A stretch of 5,567 nt of DNA. Source: JAKFWI01 sp050246435 (GTDB taxonomy: Bacteria; Pseudomonadota; Alphaproteobacteria; Caulobacterales; Aquidulcibacteraceae). Every line of letters starts with the position of its first letter. Position 1 is the stretch's first letter. Location of the stretch: assembly GCA_050246435.1 (NCBI GenBank), contig JBFWWB010000151.1, forward strand, positions 1-5,567, in the 5' to 3' direction. Positions 5,376 to 5,567 of this stretch are shown here, piece after piece. A program made the translations under genes and the position numbers. A model generated the notes under the pieces. The model had not been told where the DNA came from. It saw nothing but the letters and a program-made list of their open reading frames with translations, and did no database searches.

Positions 5376-5567
5376 CCGGCCTCGTGCGCCGTCGGCCGAC
5401 ATCCGGCGTGGGCGCGCGCTTCACGCGGCCTTCCTCGGCGGCGTGCATGCGCGCAGCCAGCCAGTCCTGCACCTCCTGAAAATCCCACGCGACGCAGCGC
5501 GACGTCAGGAAGAAGCGGCGCGGGAATTCGTTGCGTTGCTCCATTTCCCAAATCGTCGTGTCGCCCA
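5365..5567 (-). CDS. AlpA-family DNA-binding regulator, 5' end beyond the window
   Basis: The minus-strand frame is open from the window edge to TAG at 5365-5367, giving 66 residues without the start. GDTTIWEMEQRNEFPRRFFL and then SRCVAWDFQEVQDWLAARM follow the AlpA pattern: recognition helix (TTIWEME), the FPRR turn into a wing, a V-W strand (VAW), and a closing helix (EVQDWL). AlpA of P4-like elements is a small MerR-like helix-turn-helix protein that activates the integrase or acts as an excision factor, and similar genes are common next to island integrases. A basic tail (VKRAPTPDVGRRRTRPVRR) follows the domain. The gene is convergent to int and overlaps its last 11 bp. Probably 5 to 20 residues are missing at the front. 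The family call rests on pattern recognition over a short stretch. Confidence 0.75.
   Translation of the reverse strand, partial: GDTTIWEMEQRNEFPRRFFLTSRCVAWDFQEVQDWLAARMHAAEEGRVKRAPTPDVGRRRTRPVRR

Noticed and set aside
5228..5551. 107-codon minus-strand frame at the right edge
   Set aside because: The neighbouring minus frame over the same bases gives a clear AlpA-like protein; this one gives Gly/Arg/Ala-rich sequence and overlaps int by about 150 bp.

Overview
The window comes from a high-GC bacterium, most likely an alphaproteobacterium. The flanking genes have about 70% GC in the lines I counted, the GMP synthase and RsmB-type methyltransferase read like alphaproteobacterial family members, and rsmB lying upstream of guaA on the same strand is an arrangement I associate with that class. 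I see no tRNA, rRNA or CRISPR array.

Left part (1-1237, + strand): an rsmB-like rRNA cytosine-5 methyltransferase gene that enters the window already open. Its reading frame is interrupted by a single in-frame TAG at 110-112. The residues before the TAG are recognisably the N-terminal region of the same protein, so the intact-looking reading frame from ATG 140 is the larger part of a gene carrying a nonsense codon. It keeps all the methyltransferase motifs.

Middle-left (about 1210-2095): a segment of clearly lower GC (42-52% in lines counted) holding one minus-strand gene for an unrecognised protein with two membrane segments. Its last 36 codons run antisense through the 3' end of rsmB. It looks like acquired DNA placed between rsmB and guaA.

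Centre (2171-3796, + strand): a complete guaA, GMP synthase, with all catalytic motifs and an intact C-terminus.

Right part (3797-5567): the guaA-proximal end of a genomic island. A 316-bp AT-rich intergenic region carries five copies of an 8-bp motif, TGACGGT(G/A), with a sixth just inside the next gene. They are probably integrase arm-binding sites, and two of them overlap the likely int promoter. Then come a P4-type tyrosine integrase with all catalytic residues present (GTG start 4113) and, convergent to it with an 11-bp overlap, the end of an AlpA-family DNA-binding regulator that runs off the window. The 3' end of guaA is a known integration hotspot, so the left attachment site is inferred at the guaA stop. 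The rest of the island lies to the right of the window.

No unequivocally new biological system is visible. The points most worth following are the nonsense codon in rsmB, the foreign two-TM gene with hybrid 3' ends, and the compact TGACGGT repeat array that couples the integrase's promoter to its probable binding sites.
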